NCBI RefSeq assembly: GCF_014333585.1
Contig: NZ_JACSCW010000005.1
Span: 248,001-312,000 of the forward strand
DNA length: 64,000 bases
Direction of reading: 5' to 3'
Source of the DNA: Hymenobacter sp. BT188
GTDB taxonomy: Bacteria; Bacteroidota; Bacteroidia; Cytophagales; Hymenobacteraceae
In this document: piece by piece, positions 17,312 to 25,851 of the stretch
Numbering within the stretch: position 1 is the stretch's first letter
How the letters are laid out: every line of letters starts with the position of its first letter
Program-made: the position numbers and the translations under genes
Notes under the pieces: model-generated
The model's input: only the letters and a program-made list of their open reading frames with translations
Told to the model about the DNA's origin: nothing
The model's database searches: none

Positions 17312-17366
17312 AAAAAGCCCCCCAGGTAGGCTAGTAGCAATACTAAGCCACCTGGGGGGCTTTTTT
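17312..17366 (+). terminator. Long symmetric terminator, GCCCCCC family
   Basis: A perfect 16-bp stem (17312-17327 with 17351-17366) continues through ggctagta / tactaagcc with one bulge to a GCAA loop, giving about 24 pairs in all. A and T tracts flank both sides, so it can act on both strands. Confidence 0.85.
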
Positions 17367-17435
17367 CTGAGCTTAGAATACGCCTGTCGGCTGCTAACAG
17401 AAAGTGAGGCAATGATGCATTCAAGACTCAACCCT

Positions 17436-17443
17436 TATCTTTG
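17436..17443 (+). promoter_or_regulatory. Candidate -7 element of the panD operon
   Basis: TATCTTTG is an exact match to TANNTTTG, 29 nt before the panD ATG. No clear -33 TTG was seen at the expected distance. Confidence 0.5.
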
Positions 17444-17472
17444 CCGCCCTTATTTCAAACGCATTTTCTTCT

Positions 17473-17820
17473 ATGCATATCGAGGTTCTAAAGTCTAAAA
17501 TTCACCGCGCCAAAGTCACGCAGGCCGAACTGCATTATGTTGGTAGTGTTACCATCGACGAGGACTTGCTCGATGCTGCCAATATGGTAGAAAACGAGAA
17601 AGTGACGATAGTAAATGTGAACAATGGCGAGAGATTTGAAACCTATACCATTCGCGGAGAGCGTGGCTCGGGTATGGTATGTCTTAATGGTCCTGCTGCC
17701 CGGCGCGTGGCCGTAGGGGATATCGTTATCATCTTTTCATATGCTCTCATCGACTTTGCGGAAGCGCGCGCTCACAAGCCAACGCTTGTCTTCCCCGATC
17801 AACACAATCGGTTAGTATAA
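17473..17820 (+). CDS. panD: Aspartate 1-decarboxylase
   Basis: PanD decarboxylates aspartate to beta-alanine for pantothenate synthesis. It is made as a 115-residue proenzyme that cleaves itself between Gly24 and Ser25 (YVGSVTID), leaving a pyruvoyl group on Ser25. Other conserved elements, NNGERFETYTI and GERGSGMVCLNGPAAR, are intact. It heads a plus-strand run with the UPF0104-like, rfaE2 and YugP-like genes. A hairpin without a T tract (17831-17866) lies directly after its stop. Confidence 0.97.
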   Translation: MHIEVLKSKIHRAKVTQAELHYVGSVTIDEDLLDAANMVENEKVTIVNVNNGERFETYTIRGERGSGMVCLNGPAARRVAVGDIVIIFSYALIDFAEARAHKPTLVFPDQHNRLV

Positions 17821-17830
17821 GCTGAAGAGT

Positions 17831-17866
17831 GCAAATGGGTGGTGCGTTAACGCGCTACCCATTTGC
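17831..17866. other. 36-base hairpin between panD and the UPF0104-like gene
   Basis: An 18-bp inverted repeat (gcaaatgggt... to ...acccatttgc) with two G-T wobbles and a GTTAAC centre, so practically no loop. It is not followed by a T tract, so an intrinsic terminator is unlikely; it may stabilise a transcript end or attenuate. Confidence 0.45.
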
Positions 17867-17887
17867 CTGCCTCCTAGTCACGTTATT

Positions 17888-18940
17888 ATGAAACAGCTGA
17901 TCACTATACTTAAATATGCACTGCTATTAGCCTTATCGGGGCTGCTGATGTGGTATGCCGTGCGCGGGCAGGATCTGAGCCGTATCGGCGAGTACGTGCG
18001 GGATGCCAATTATTTCTGGCTGTTCGTTACTATGGTTTTATCCGTGTTGGGATATCTGAGCCGTGCTTATCGATGGAAAATGCAGATAGACCCGACCGGC
18101 TACAAAGCTTCTTATTGGGATGTGTATCATGCTATGATGGTGGGCTATTTGGCTAATATGGTGCTGCCACGCATGGGAGAAGTAATTCGGTGTTCCGTAC
18201 TGCGTCGGAGTAGTGGCGTGCCTGTGCAAGTATCGTTGGGTACTGTCATTGCGGAGCGCGTCATTGATGTGCTTGTGCTTTTGGGGCTGCTAGGGGCAAC
18301 ACTTCTACTGGAATTTGATAAATTTTGGTCATTTGTAATGGGCTTGCTGACTGATAACTATGAGTCATTTGCTGCCTACCGAACCACATTGCTGGCCATT
18401 GCTGCTATTTCCTTACTATTGCTCCTGATGGGCGCCTATGCGCTATTAAGAAATTTGGAAAGGCTGCGTCAGAATGCGTTTTTCAACCGTATTGTTGGGC
18501 TGGCAAGAGGACTGCTGTCAGGCGTATTTAGTGTGCTGAAGCTCGAAAATAAAGGCGTGTTTTTGCTGCACACGCTCTTTACTTGGTTGGTTTATTATCT
18601 AATGGATTACCTGGCCTTTTTCGCCTTCCCCGAAACCTATACCCTAAGCATGATGGCTGCCTTGGCAGTGCTCACCTTCGGGGCATTTGGGATGGCAGCA
18701 CCGGTATCAGGCGGTATAGGGACATTTCACATAATGGTGCAAGCTACACTGCTCGTGTATGGTGTTTCAAAGGAAGCCGGTATTGCTTATGCACTAGTAG
18801 TGCATGGGTCTCAAACCTTGCTGGTGGTATTGATGGGCGGAATAAGCTTCATAATGAGTATGGTGAAATCTGGCCGGATGGCTCGCCGCAAGGCTGTGTC
18901 TTTGGCCGTAGCTACAACTGCCGATGTGGAGCAAGGATAA
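17888..18940 (+). CDS. UPF0104 / lysylphosphatidylglycerol synthase transmembrane family protein
   Basis: A 350-residue inner-membrane protein with about eight helices. Its N-terminal half shows the family pattern: YLSRAYRWKMQI followed by the amphipathic block YHAMMVGYLANMVLPRMGEVIRC and ISERVID-like 'IAERVIDVLVLLGLL'. It lacks the cytoplasmic lysyl-transferase domain of MprF and corresponds to the flippase-like half, so lipid or glycan-lipid translocation is a reasonable guess. The rfaE2 gene starts inside its last 17 bases, linking it to LPS-core sugar synthesis. Confidence 0.85.
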   Translation: MKQLITILKYALLLALSGLLMWYAVRGQDLSRIGEYVRDANYFWLFVTMVLSVLGYLSRAYRWKMQIDPTGYKASYWDVYHAMMVGYLANMVLPRMGEVIRCSVLRRSSGVPVQVSLGTVIAERVIDVLVLLGLLGATLLLEFDKFWSFVMGLLTDNYESFAAYRTTLLAIAAISLLLLLMGAYALLRNLERLRQNAFFNRIVGLARGLLSGVFSVLKLENKGVFLLHTLFTWLVYYLMDYLAFFAFPETYTLSMMAALAVLTFGAFGMAAPVSGGIGTFHIMVQATLLVYGVSKEAGIAYALVVHGSQTLLVVLMGGISFIMSMVKSGRMARRKAVSLAVATTADVEQG

Positions 18941-19406
18941 GATTGTTGACCGTAGTGACTTAACGCCATTGCTAGAGCAGTGGCGCGCAGAAAATCGCCC
19001 GGTGGTCTTTACCAATGGCTGCTTCGACTTGCTGCACCTAGGGCACGTAGATTACTTGGAGAAGGCGCGGCACTTGGGTGGGGCATTGGTCGTGGGCCTG
19101 AATACTGACGCTTCTGTCAGCTGTTTGAAGCCGGGAAGGCCTCTACAGGACGAAATGTCACGGGCGCGCATCTTGGCGTCCCTTTTGTTCGTGGATGCCG
19201 TAGTACTGTTCGATGAGCCCACTCCGCTTACTCTGATTGAGTTGATTAAACCCGATATTCTGGTGAAGGGTGATGACTACGCAATCAGTGGAATTGTCGG
19301 CCACGAATTGGTGTTGAATAGTGGCGGGCAGGTACTTACCGTACCACTCGTAGCTGGCTACAGTACCACGCGGATCGTGGAGCGCATACGTCAGCTTCCT
19401 TCTTAA
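18924..19406 (+). CDS. rfaE2: D-glycero-beta-D-manno-heptose 1-phosphate adenylyltransferase
   Basis: This 160-residue protein corresponds to the C-terminal nucleotidyltransferase half of HldE, encoded alone as RfaE2. It makes ADP-heptose for the LPS inner core. The HxGH motif is HLGH at residues 38-41 in TNGCFDLLHLGHVDYLEKA, and the second nucleotide-binding motif is YSTTRIVERIR near the end. The kinase half (RfaE1) is not in the window. The gene overlaps the end of the UPF0104-like gene and is followed 24 bases later by the zinc peptidase gene. Confidence 0.93.
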   Translation: MWSKDKIVDRSDLTPLLEQWRAENRPVVFTNGCFDLLHLGHVDYLEKARHLGGALVVGLNTDASVSCLKPGRPLQDEMSRARILASLLFVDAVVLFDEPTPLTLIELIKPDILVKGDDYAISGIVGHELVLNSGGQVLTVPLVAGYSTTRIVERIRQLPS

Positions 19407-19430
19407 TCATTCATTTTTCTCTCCAAGCCC

Positions 19431-20108
19431 ATGTATCTATTCCTCATTCTGGCGATGGTTGTAAGCTGGCTCATTCAGTGGCGCTTGCGCAGCAAGTTCT
19501 CTGAATACGCCAAAATAGGTCTGCAATCAGGCTTGTCCGGTAAGCAAATCGCCGAGCTTATGCTGGCTGACCATGGCATTACCGATGTGCGCGTTATTTC
19601 TACTGAAGGTCGTCTTACTGACCATTACAACCCCGCCGATAAGACCGTGAACCTGAGCGAGGCCGTGTATGAAGAGCGTTCGGCGGCGGCGGCGGCTGTT
19701 GCGGCTCATGAGTGCGGCCACGCGGTTCAGCACGCTACGGCCTACAGCATGTTGCAGTTCCGCTCCGCTATGGTGCCCGCCTTGAGTGCCGTGTCGAAGT
19801 TTATGCCCTTTATTCTCATCGCTGGGGTATTTATGATTAATACCTCCATGATTCCGCTGGGTATTGGCATTGCATTGTTCGCTCTCACGACACTGTTTTC
19901 GTTTGTTACCCTCCCAGTTGAGTTTGATGCCTCCAAGCGGGCCTTGGCCTGGATTGATAAGCGTGGCATCGTGACAACCTCGGAGCATGCCATGGCTAAA
20001 GATGCTCTTTGGTGGGCTGCCATGACGTATGTTGTAGCGGCTATCAGCTCCCTCGCAACGCTGCTTTACTACGTTAGCATCTTTATGGGTGGCCGTAGCC
20101 GCGACTAA
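19431..20108 (+). CDS. YugP-like zinc-dependent membrane peptidase
   Basis: A 225-residue integral membrane protein of the neutral zinc metallopeptidase family (PF04298). HECGH at residues 93-97 is the zinc motif; the downstream EFDASKRAL supplies the likely third ligand. One N-terminal helix and two or three helices after residue 115 anchor it. The family is widespread and poorly characterised. It ends the panD transcription unit, before a GCCCCCC-family terminator. Confidence 0.85.
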   Translation: MYLFLILAMVVSWLIQWRLRSKFSEYAKIGLQSGLSGKQIAELMLADHGITDVRVISTEGRLTDHYNPADKTVNLSEAVYEERSAAAAAVAAHECGHAVQHATAYSMLQFRSAMVPALSAVSKFMPFILIAGVFMINTSMIPLGIGIALFALTTLFSFVTLPVEFDASKRALAWIDKRGIVTTSEHAMAKDALWWAAMTYVVAAISSLATLLYYVSIFMGGRSRD

Positions 20109-20145
20109 CCTGGATGAGTAACTGGCTTTATTAGATTTGAACCAC

Positions 20146-20180
20146 AAAAAAGCCCCCCAGAGCGACCGGGGGGCTTTTTT
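20146..20180 (+). terminator. Symmetric terminator, GCCCCCC family
   Basis: AAAAAAGCCCCCC (20146-20158) pairs with GGGGGGCTTTTTT (20168-20180). Confidence 0.85.
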
Positions 20181-20318
20181 ATTTTTTAAGCTAGACATTT
20201 GTGCTGGTAGATCGGTTATCAATGTAGCTAAGTGAAGCCCGAATGAGCGTAACTTGCCTGCCTCTCCCGAGTTAGTGATTAACTTTCCACCCTAGTTTCC
20301 CACCCAAGCTTTTTACGA

Positions 20319-21458
20319 ATGGATTTTCAGTTCACCGAAGAACAACTGGCCGTACAAGCGGCTGCCCGCGACTTTGCCCAATCCGAACTTTGGGCCGGCG
20401 TTATTGAGCGCGACGAACACCAAAAGTTTCCTGCTGAGCAAATCAAGAAGATGGGCGAGCTCGGCTTCATGGGTATGATGGTCAGCCCGGAGTACGGCGG
20501 CGGCGGCATGGATACGGTATCGTACGTGCTGGCTATGGAGGAAATATCGAAAGTAGATGCCTCCTGCTCGGTTATTATGTCGGTAAACAACTCGTTGGTT
20601 TGCTGGGGCTTAGAGAAGTACGGTACGGAGGAGCAAAAGCAGAAATACCTGCCCCGTCTGACTAGCGGCGAAATCATTGGCGCCTTTTGCCTTTCCGAGC
20701 CCGAAGCCGGTTCCGATGCGACTATGCAGCGCACCACCGCCGAGGATATGGGCGACCATTACCTGCTTAACGGGACCAAAAACTGGATAACCAATGGCTC
20801 AACGGCCTCGGTATACTTGGTTATTGCTCAAACCAACCCTGAGTTAAAGCACCGCGGCATCAACGCTCTCATTGTAGAGAAAGACACGCCTGGTTTTGTG
20901 GTTGGTCTTAAGGAGAACAAACTCGGTATTCGGGGTTCCGATACGCATTCCCTCATGTTCACGGACGTGAAAGTGCCCAAGGAAAACCGCATTGGCGACG
21001 ACGGCTTCGGCTTCAAATTCGCTATGCATGTGCTGGCTGGGGGGCGTATCGGTATTGCTGCCCAAGCACTAGGTATTGCCTCTGGAGCATTCGAACTGGC
21101 GCTGAAATATTCAAAAGAGCGCAAAGCCTTTGGCGTTGAAATCTCTAAGCATCAGGCTATTCAGTTCAAGCTAGCTGATATGGCTACCGACATCGATGCA
21201 GCCCGTCTGCTGTGCCTGCAAGCTGCTCAAGACAAGGATAACCACGCTGATTATACTAAGTCAGGTGCTATGGCCAAGCTATTTGCTTCTAAAGTGGCCA
21301 TGGATGCAACTGCAGAAGCAGTGCAGGTGCATGGAGGCTATGGTTTTGTGAAAGAATTCCATGTGGAGCGCTTTTATCGAGACGCTAAAATCACCCAGAT
21401 TTACGAAGGAACATCCGAGATTCAAAAAATTGTAATCTCGCGGGAATTATTAAAATAA
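20319..21458 (+). CDS. Acyl-CoA dehydrogenase (short/medium-chain type)
   Basis: A 379-residue flavoenzyme that oxidises acyl-CoA to enoyl-CoA and passes electrons to ETF. The order is right: N-terminal helical domain, FAD-binding CLSEPEAGSD and NWITNG in the middle, then the C-terminal helical domain. The catalytic base is Glu363 in IYEGTSEIQKI. The sequence is closest to butyryl-CoA-type enzymes (ILAMEEISKVDAS, RIGIAAQALGIA). The Fe-S pair at 28.6-30.9 kb could belong to the same electron route, though unlinked. No promoter stands out; a small terminator follows. One motif copy at 21039-21045. Confidence 0.95.
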   Translation: MDFQFTEEQLAVQAAARDFAQSELWAGVIERDEHQKFPAEQIKKMGELGFMGMMVSPEYGGGGMDTVSYVLAMEEISKVDASCSVIMSVNNSLVCWGLEKYGTEEQKQKYLPRLTSGEIIGAFCLSEPEAGSDATMQRTTAEDMGDHYLLNGTKNWITNGSTASVYLVIAQTNPELKHRGINALIVEKDTPGFVVGLKENKLGIRGSDTHSLMFTDVKVPKENRIGDDGFGFKFAMHVLAGGRIGIAAQALGIASGAFELALKYSKERKAFGVEISKHQAIQFKLADMATDIDAARLLCLQAAQDKDNHADYTKSGAMAKLFASKVAMDATAEAVQVHGGYGFVKEFHVERFYRDAKITQIYEGTSEIQKIVISRELLK

Positions 21459-21493
21459 GAAGTTCATAGCTTAAAATTTAGATTATTTGCATT

Positions 21494-21526
21494 AAACCCA
21501 GTCAGAAAATGGCTGGGTTTTTCGTT
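21494..21526 (+). terminator. Intrinsic terminator after the acyl-CoA dehydrogenase gene
   Basis: Stem aaacccag (21494-21501) with ctgggttt (21513-21520), followed by TTTCGTTTTTG. Confidence 0.75.
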
Positions 21527-21615
21527 TTTGTGAATTTTTATATGTTGTTTTGCATTGTCTACCTGTAGACGCCTGTGCGGCCCCCTAGATATCCCTACCC
21601 AAAACATCCCCGAAT

Positions 21616-22539
21616 ATGGAAGATTACAATAAAGTGATTGAATCGCTTGGTGTACGTTACATCAAGGCGAAGAACTTGGTATTGCAACAGCCTTTTACGG
21701 TGCGCAATTACTATGATGTTGGTAACAATCTGATATTGCTGCACAAAGGCCACATTGCTTTCGGCGATGAGGAGCAAGCAGTAGAAGAGGGCGAAATGCT
21801 GTTCATACCGGGTGGCCGCGCTACAAAAGTGAACTACGGTGGCTCAGGGGGCAAATTGATCACCAACGACGACCTGATCAGCAACAAGGATAAGTTTTTC
21901 CATTCCAACTCCGACCTCGACCTCATCGGCGATGCAGAAGAGAGCCATAGCCACGTAAGTTTTGAGGCTAAGGTGTTTGACTCGGTCAACTTCTTCGCCT
22001 CGCTGGACGTGCCGGCCTTCCTGATTACCAATAACTCCAAGCTGGCTAACCTAGTCATTAAGGTGGTAGAGGAAAGCTTGCAGGAACTGCCTGGCCGTGA
22101 GCGTCTGATTACGATTTACACCGAGAATATTGTGGTGGAAATCGTGCGCTACATCTTGAAAAACAAGATGTTTGTGGAGCAGCTTGCTACCAACAGCACT
22201 TACTTCAAGGATCCACGCCTAATTGATCTGTTCAACTACATCAAGGAGAACATCGGTGGCGACTTGTCGAATAAGGTGCTTTCGAGCGTAGCCAACGTGT
22301 CGGAAGACTATGTGGGTCAGTACTTCAAGATGCTGACCGGTATCAATCCACAAGACTACATCGAATACCAGCGCATGGAGCGCGCGGTATTCTTGCTTCG
22401 CACGACCAAGAAGAGCATCCGCGATATTGGTAAAGAAGTGGGCTACAAGGACACGGCTTATTTCTGCCGTCGCTTCAAGATGATGTTTGGTATTCCTGCT
22501 GGCAAGATGCGCCGCCGCGAATCAGCTATGAATATCTAA
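21616..22539 (+). CDS. AraC family transcriptional regulator
   Basis: A 307-residue regulator. Residues 1-100 form a cupin-like sensor (YYDVGNNLILLHKGHIAFGDEEQAVEEGEMLFIPGG). The C-terminal 100 residues carry two helix-turn-helix units: LSSVANVSEDYVGQYFKMLTGINPQDYI and, after the RMERAVFLL linker, RDIGKEVGYKDTAYFCRRFKMMFGIPAGKMRR. The DNA-binding half is intact. It stands alone between two terminators, so its targets cannot be read from context; no operator repeats were obvious around it. Confidence 0.92.
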   Translation: MEDYNKVIESLGVRYIKAKNLVLQQPFTVRNYYDVGNNLILLHKGHIAFGDEEQAVEEGEMLFIPGGRATKVNYGGSGGKLITNDDLISNKDKFFHSNSDLDLIGDAEESHSHVSFEAKVFDSVNFFASLDVPAFLITNNSKLANLVIKVVEESLQELPGRERLITIYTENIVVEIVRYILKNKMFVEQLATNSTYFKDPRLIDLFNYIKENIGGDLSNKVLSSVANVSEDYVGQYFKMLTGINPQDYIEYQRMERAVFLLRTTKKSIRDIGKEVGYKDTAYFCRRFKMMFGIPAGKMRRRESAMNI

Positions 22540-22556
22540 TTAAAGATTCTAAGTAT

Positions 22557-22593
22557 AAAAAAGCCCCCCAGACCACGTCTGGGGGGCTTTTTT
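22557..22593. terminator. Symmetric bidirectional terminator, GCCCCCC family
   Basis: A perfect 17-bp stem (22557-22573 with 22577-22593) and a 3-nt loop CAC, with A6 and T6 arms. It separates the convergent AraC and PcrB-like genes. Confidence 0.88.
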
Positions 22594-22629
22594 GATGTTA
22601 AGTACACAGCTATATTTTAAAAGCGCACT

Positions 22630-23397
22630 CTATACGGTATCAAGTATAGCGTTGAAGCTTTGAATAACTCCAGACATCTCAGCCAAAAACTGGGGGGCTT
22701 TTTCAATCTGATTGCCAACCACAATAACGTCGGCACCAGCCTCTAAAGCCCCCTGGGCTTTCTCCCTAGTGTTGATGCCGCCACCCACTATTACGGGTAC
22801 TTCCACCGCCTCCCGCACCGCCCGAATCATAGCAGGCGCAACCGGATACATAGCGCCACTGCCTCCGTCAAGATACATCAGACGTAGTCCTAGCTGCTCG
22901 CCCGCCATAGCCGTGCAAGCCGCGATACTAGGTTTATCGTAGGGCAAGGGCGTGGTACCACTCATATAGCTGGCAGTAGTTTGTCGGCCAGTGTCTACCA
23001 ACATATAGCCGGTGGGCAAAATCTCGAGGTTACTGGCCCTCAACAATGGCGCAGCTACTACGTGCTGCCCAATCAGGAAATCAGGGTTGCGGCCCGATAT
23101 AAGCGACAATAGCAAGATGCCGTCGGCTTGAGTATCCAAGTGCAGGCTATGACTCGGAAACAGCAGCACAGGTACCGAGCTATTCCTCTTTATAAAAAAA
23201 ATGAGCGACGCCTGGTGAGTATTCATCACCAGGCTGCCGCCCACAAAAAAGTAATCGATAGGATAAGTCTCGCTTAGCGCTAGCAAATGCCGACAGCCGG
23301 CCTCGTCCAGTTGGTCAGGATCGAGGAGCACCGCCAGAGATTTCTGGCCGCGCTGGCGGCGGTTGCTAAGCGTTTCATAGAGACTGCTGTGGCGCAT
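22630..23397 (-). CDS. Geranylgeranylglyceryl/heptaprenylglyceryl phosphate synthase (PcrB family)
   Basis: A 255-residue TIM-barrel prenyltransferase that joins a polyprenyl diphosphate to glycerol-1-phosphate. Seen motifs are LLDPDQ, FFVGGSLVMNTH, the YLDGGSGA phosphate-binding strand and the VPVIVGGGINTREKAQGALEAGADVIVVGNQIEK standard phosphate motif. Bacteroidota carry group II members of this mostly archaeal family; their in vivo lipid product is little known. The gene overlaps the preceding one by 23 bases. A terminator-like arm (aactggggggcttttt at 22689-22704) lies in the coding region near the C-terminus but has no pairing partner. Confidence 0.88.
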   Translation of the reverse strand: MRHSSLYETLSNRRQRGQKSLAVLLDPDQLDEAGCRHLLALSETYPIDYFFVGGSLVMNTHQASLIFFIKRNSSVPVLLFPSHSLHLDTQADGILLLSLISGRNPDFLIGQHVVAAPLLRASNLEILPTGYMLVDTGRQTTASYMSGTTPLPYDKPSIAACTAMAGEQLGLRLMYLDGGSGAMYPVAPAMIRAVREAVEVPVIVGGGINTREKAQGALEAGADVIVVGNQIEKAPQFLAEMSGVIQSFNAILDTV

Positions 23398-24181
23398 CCG
23401 CGTCGTCGTGGTGATAAGTAAAGTCGATGTCCTTTGTTTCCGGTTCCATATGCGTTACCGTCGGATTGTCTGCAAGGTCGGAATTTTTGTTCACTGGCAA
23501 ATATTCACCGACTTTTTTGGCCACATACGCCATCAAAACGGCTGTTACCTGGGCCGTTAGCATCTTACCTGTATCCGACTGCAGGAAACTTTGCAACACA
23601 GAAGCTACCATACTGGGTTGCTTCTGGGAATAGGACTGGTGAGCATCGAACGCTTGAACCGGCAAACGGCGCTCCTCATCGTAAGCGAGGGGAGGGAAAG
23701 GGTCGGTTTCGGCAGAAGCATGATATACGTCAGGCGCTAGATCGGCCCGATCGGCGTGGGGTGCATATTGTTGGCCACGGTCAAACTGATGTCCGCCACC
23801 GAAGCCATAGTCGTCGCCAACACTCTGGCGGCTAGCCTCGTGCACTGCCGGATTAGAAACATAGGACGCCCGATGAGCGTTTTTGTTTTGCTTTCTTTCC
23901 AGCTTTTCACGCTTCTTCTGCGCCTTGCGAGCTAGGCGGTCGTCCTCAAACTCTTCGTAGCCTTCATCGTCATCATCCGAGTCGTCGCGGCTGCGTAGCG
24001 CTTTAGAAATCAACCAAATGCCTCCCAGGATTCCTGCTCCAATGGCGGCATATTTGCCCACCTCCTGCGTCTTCTCTTTAATGTGGTCAACGTCGCCCAG
24101 CAGGGCACGCTCGTATTCGAGCTTCTGGCGCTCCAGAAATTCCTTTTCGTCCTCGAATAACGGGTTGTGTAGCTCTGCCAT
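23375..24181 (-). CDS. Hypothetical membrane-associated protein, low-complexity centre
   Basis: A 268-residue protein. Residues 1-40 look helical and charged, followed by a single membrane segment (VGKYAAIGAGILGGIWLISKAL). Then comes a long, probably disordered region with an acidic D/E patch, a lysine/arginine-rich patch, and G/H/Q/D-rich stretches. Near the C-terminus is a second hydrophobic helix (MLTAQVTAVLMAYVAKKVGEYL). I recognise no family. It lies 3 bases downstream of the holin-family gene and overlaps pcrB, so all three form one operon; a role in envelope or stress physiology is a guess. Confidence 0.65.
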   Translation of the reverse strand: MAELHNPLFEDEKEFLERQKLEYERALLGDVDHIKEKTQEVGKYAAIGAGILGGIWLISKALRSRDDSDDDDEGYEEFEDDRLARKAQKKREKLERKQNKNAHRASYVSNPAVHEASRQSVGDDYGFGGGHQFDRGQQYAPHADRADLAPDVYHASAETDPFPPLAYDEERRLPVQAFDAHQSYSQKQPSMVASVLQSFLQSDTGKMLTAQVTAVLMAYVAKKVGEYLPVNKNSDLADNPTVTHMEPETKDIDFTYHHDDADAPQQSL

Positions 24182-24184
24182 GAG

Positions 24185-24556
24185 TTAGTTACGCTTATCA
24201 GATTTATAGATCGTGTTGTCCAATGTTTTGTCGGCCAGGCCCTGAAACAGCTTCTTGTCGACACCAACCACAAAAATGATCAGCAGCAACAAGTAGAAGC
24301 CCGCTATTATTCCAAAACCCCAATAAGGGCTGTCGAGCGCTTCATTGAGAAGCAAGCCGAGAAATACATTCAGAAAAATGAAGAAGAATAGCCCGATTAT
24401 CGCCATCGTGACACCATGCGCAGTAGCCACAAAAGCCATTTTTGCTTTCTCCTGCGCTTCGAGGCGCACCAGATCGATGCGTGTATCAAGGTAGCCTTTG
24501 AGGTTGCCTATCAGGCTGTCAGTGGGGGGCGTTTTAGAGTCGTCGTCGAAAGCCAT
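24185..24556 (-). CDS. Phage-holin-family (PF07332-like) membrane protein
   Basis: A 123-residue protein with an amphipathic N-terminal region (LIGNLKGYLDTRIDLVRLEAQEKAK) and two transmembrane helices, the pattern of the 'phage holin family / Phage_holin_3_6' group. Despite the name these are chromosomal proteins in many bacteria and are often linked to YtxH-like genes; there are no phage genes here. First gene of a three-gene minus-strand operon with the hypothetical and PcrB-like proteins. One motif copy (24524-24530) encodes KTPPTD. Confidence 0.78.
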   Translation of the reverse strand: MAFDDDSKTPPTDSLIGNLKGYLDTRIDLVRLEAQEKAKMAFVATAHGVTMAIIGLFFFIFLNVFLGLLLNEALDSPYWGFGIIAGFYLLLLIIFVVGVDKKLFQGLADKTLDNTIYKSDKRN

Positions 24557-24662
24557 ACGGCGGAAGGATAGAATGGAAAGAAAAGTTGTTAGTAGGTCGA
24601 AGGCCAGAAAAAGCGCCTAGCAACTGGTTTTTCGGGCCAATTGCACATACGAAAAAGGCGGG

Positions 24663-24690
24663 TTTGTGTCTGAAAATTGAATTACTTTTA
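24663..24690 (+). promoter_or_regulatory. Candidate promoter of the DnaJ-TPR gene
   Basis: TTTG (24663-24666), 16-nt spacer, then TACTTTTA (24683-24690), one base from TANNTTTG. It ends 17 nt before the TTG start. Confidence 0.5.
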
Positions 24691-24707
24691 CCCTATACTG
24701 CCGTGTT

Positions 24708-25850
24708 TTGAGTCAGAATCATTATCAAGTTTTAGGTGTAGGAGCCACGGCGTCGGTCCGCGACATTAAAGCGGCCTACAAGCGCCTAGCCATTCAGTAC
24801 CATCCCGATAAGCACGGCGGTAGCACCCGATATGAGGAGCAGTTTAAAGCCGTAAACGCCGCTTATCGAGTACTTTCTGATGCGGGCCGCAGGGCCGTCT
24901 ACGACCACCAGTTGCGCCGCGCTGCTCAGGCGCAGGAGGTGCAGCGCCAGCAGCAAGCTTATCGCCAGCAAGGCCAGCGCGTATATGGCGTGCCTATGCC
25001 GCCCCCGCCTGCCCCGATGCGCACGCGTACCCCGGCCGGGTCGGCGGAGCGCCACTACCGCACTATCCCGAAGCGCCGGAAGTTCACGCGCCGTGACTAC
25101 CTGCTAACAGCCGGGTTCATCGGTCTATTCGTGCTGTTTATATTTTCGGTGAAAGTGACCATGGACCACGTAACGGCTGTGGGAAACTATGATGATGGAC
25201 TGCGTGCCTATGCCGAGGGGGAGTGGAGCACTGCTCACAGCTTTTTTTCGGAGGCCCTGCACTTCAAGCCCGACTACACGGAGGCACTGCGTCGCCGCGC
25301 CGAAATCACGGAGCTGATTTATCATCAGCCCGCCATTGCACAAAATGATTACCGCGCAGCCTTGCCCCACACAACCCATCCCGCCGACCGCGCCTTTATT
25401 TTGCACCGGTTAGGCCGTTATGAAGCGCGCCAGCAGCAACCCGCCCAAGCCGATCAGCTACTGACCCAAGCAGTGGCGCTGGACTCAACGCGCGCTGGAG
25501 CCTGGATACTACGGGGCGAAATACGACTGCTCACCCAGCGACAGTTTGATCTTGCGGTCCGCGACCTGAGCACTGGTCTGCGGCAGCGTACCGTGGCGGG
25601 CAAGGCCCCAACGCTCTATGCGCTCACCTTGCGGGGGCTAGCCTACTACCGCCTCGGCGACTACGCCCGCGCTCAACAGGATTATCAGCTGGTAGCGAAA
25701 GCAAACCCTAATAATGGCCAGATTCACTATCTGTTGGGGCGCGTAGCTCAGCGCCAAGGCCAACTCGTGGAAGCATGCGCGGCATTCACGCAGGCGGTAC
25801 GCTTAGGCTATAGTTTCGCCAATACAGCCCAAAAACAAACCTGTCAATAA
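24708..25850 (+). CDS. DnaJ-domain protein with transmembrane segment and TPR repeats
   Basis: A J-domain opens the protein (residues 4-66), with HPD at 32-34, so it should stimulate an Hsp70 (DnaK) ATPase. There is no ATG in reach; the TTG at 24708 gives the normal MSQNHYQVLGV start. A proline/glutamine-rich linker leads to one transmembrane helix (about residues 131-150). Then come about five TPR-like repeats (GDYARAQQDYQLVAKANPN, GQLVEACAAFTQAVRLGYS), so the TPR part probably lies in the periplasm. It lacks the zinc-finger and C-terminal domains of true DnaJ. Client unknown. A long perfect terminator follows. Confidence 0.85.
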   Translation: MSQNHYQVLGVGATASVRDIKAAYKRLAIQYHPDKHGGSTRYEEQFKAVNAAYRVLSDAGRRAVYDHQLRRAAQAQEVQRQQQAYRQQGQRVYGVPMPPPPAPMRTRTPAGSAERHYRTIPKRRKFTRRDYLLTAGFIGLFVLFIFSVKVTMDHVTAVGNYDDGLRAYAEGEWSTAHSFFSEALHFKPDYTEALRRRAEITELIYHQPAIAQNDYRAALPHTTHPADRAFILHRLGRYEARQQQPAQADQLLTQAVALDSTRAGAWILRGEIRLLTQRQFDLAVRDLSTGLRQRTVAGKAPTLYALTLRGLAYYRLGDYARAQQDYQLVAKANPNNGQIHYLLGRVAQRQGQLVEACAAFTQAVRLGYSFANTAQKQTCQ

Positions 25851-25851
25851 A

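Noticed and set aside
22689..22704. Internal terminator in the pcrB-like gene
   Set aside because: Only one arm (CTGGGGGGCTTTTT) is present, with no complementary arm next to it.
24185..24556. Prophage marker ('phage holin family' protein)
   Set aside because: No integrase, capsid, tail, endolysin or attachment repeats nearby; the family is common on ordinary chromosomes.
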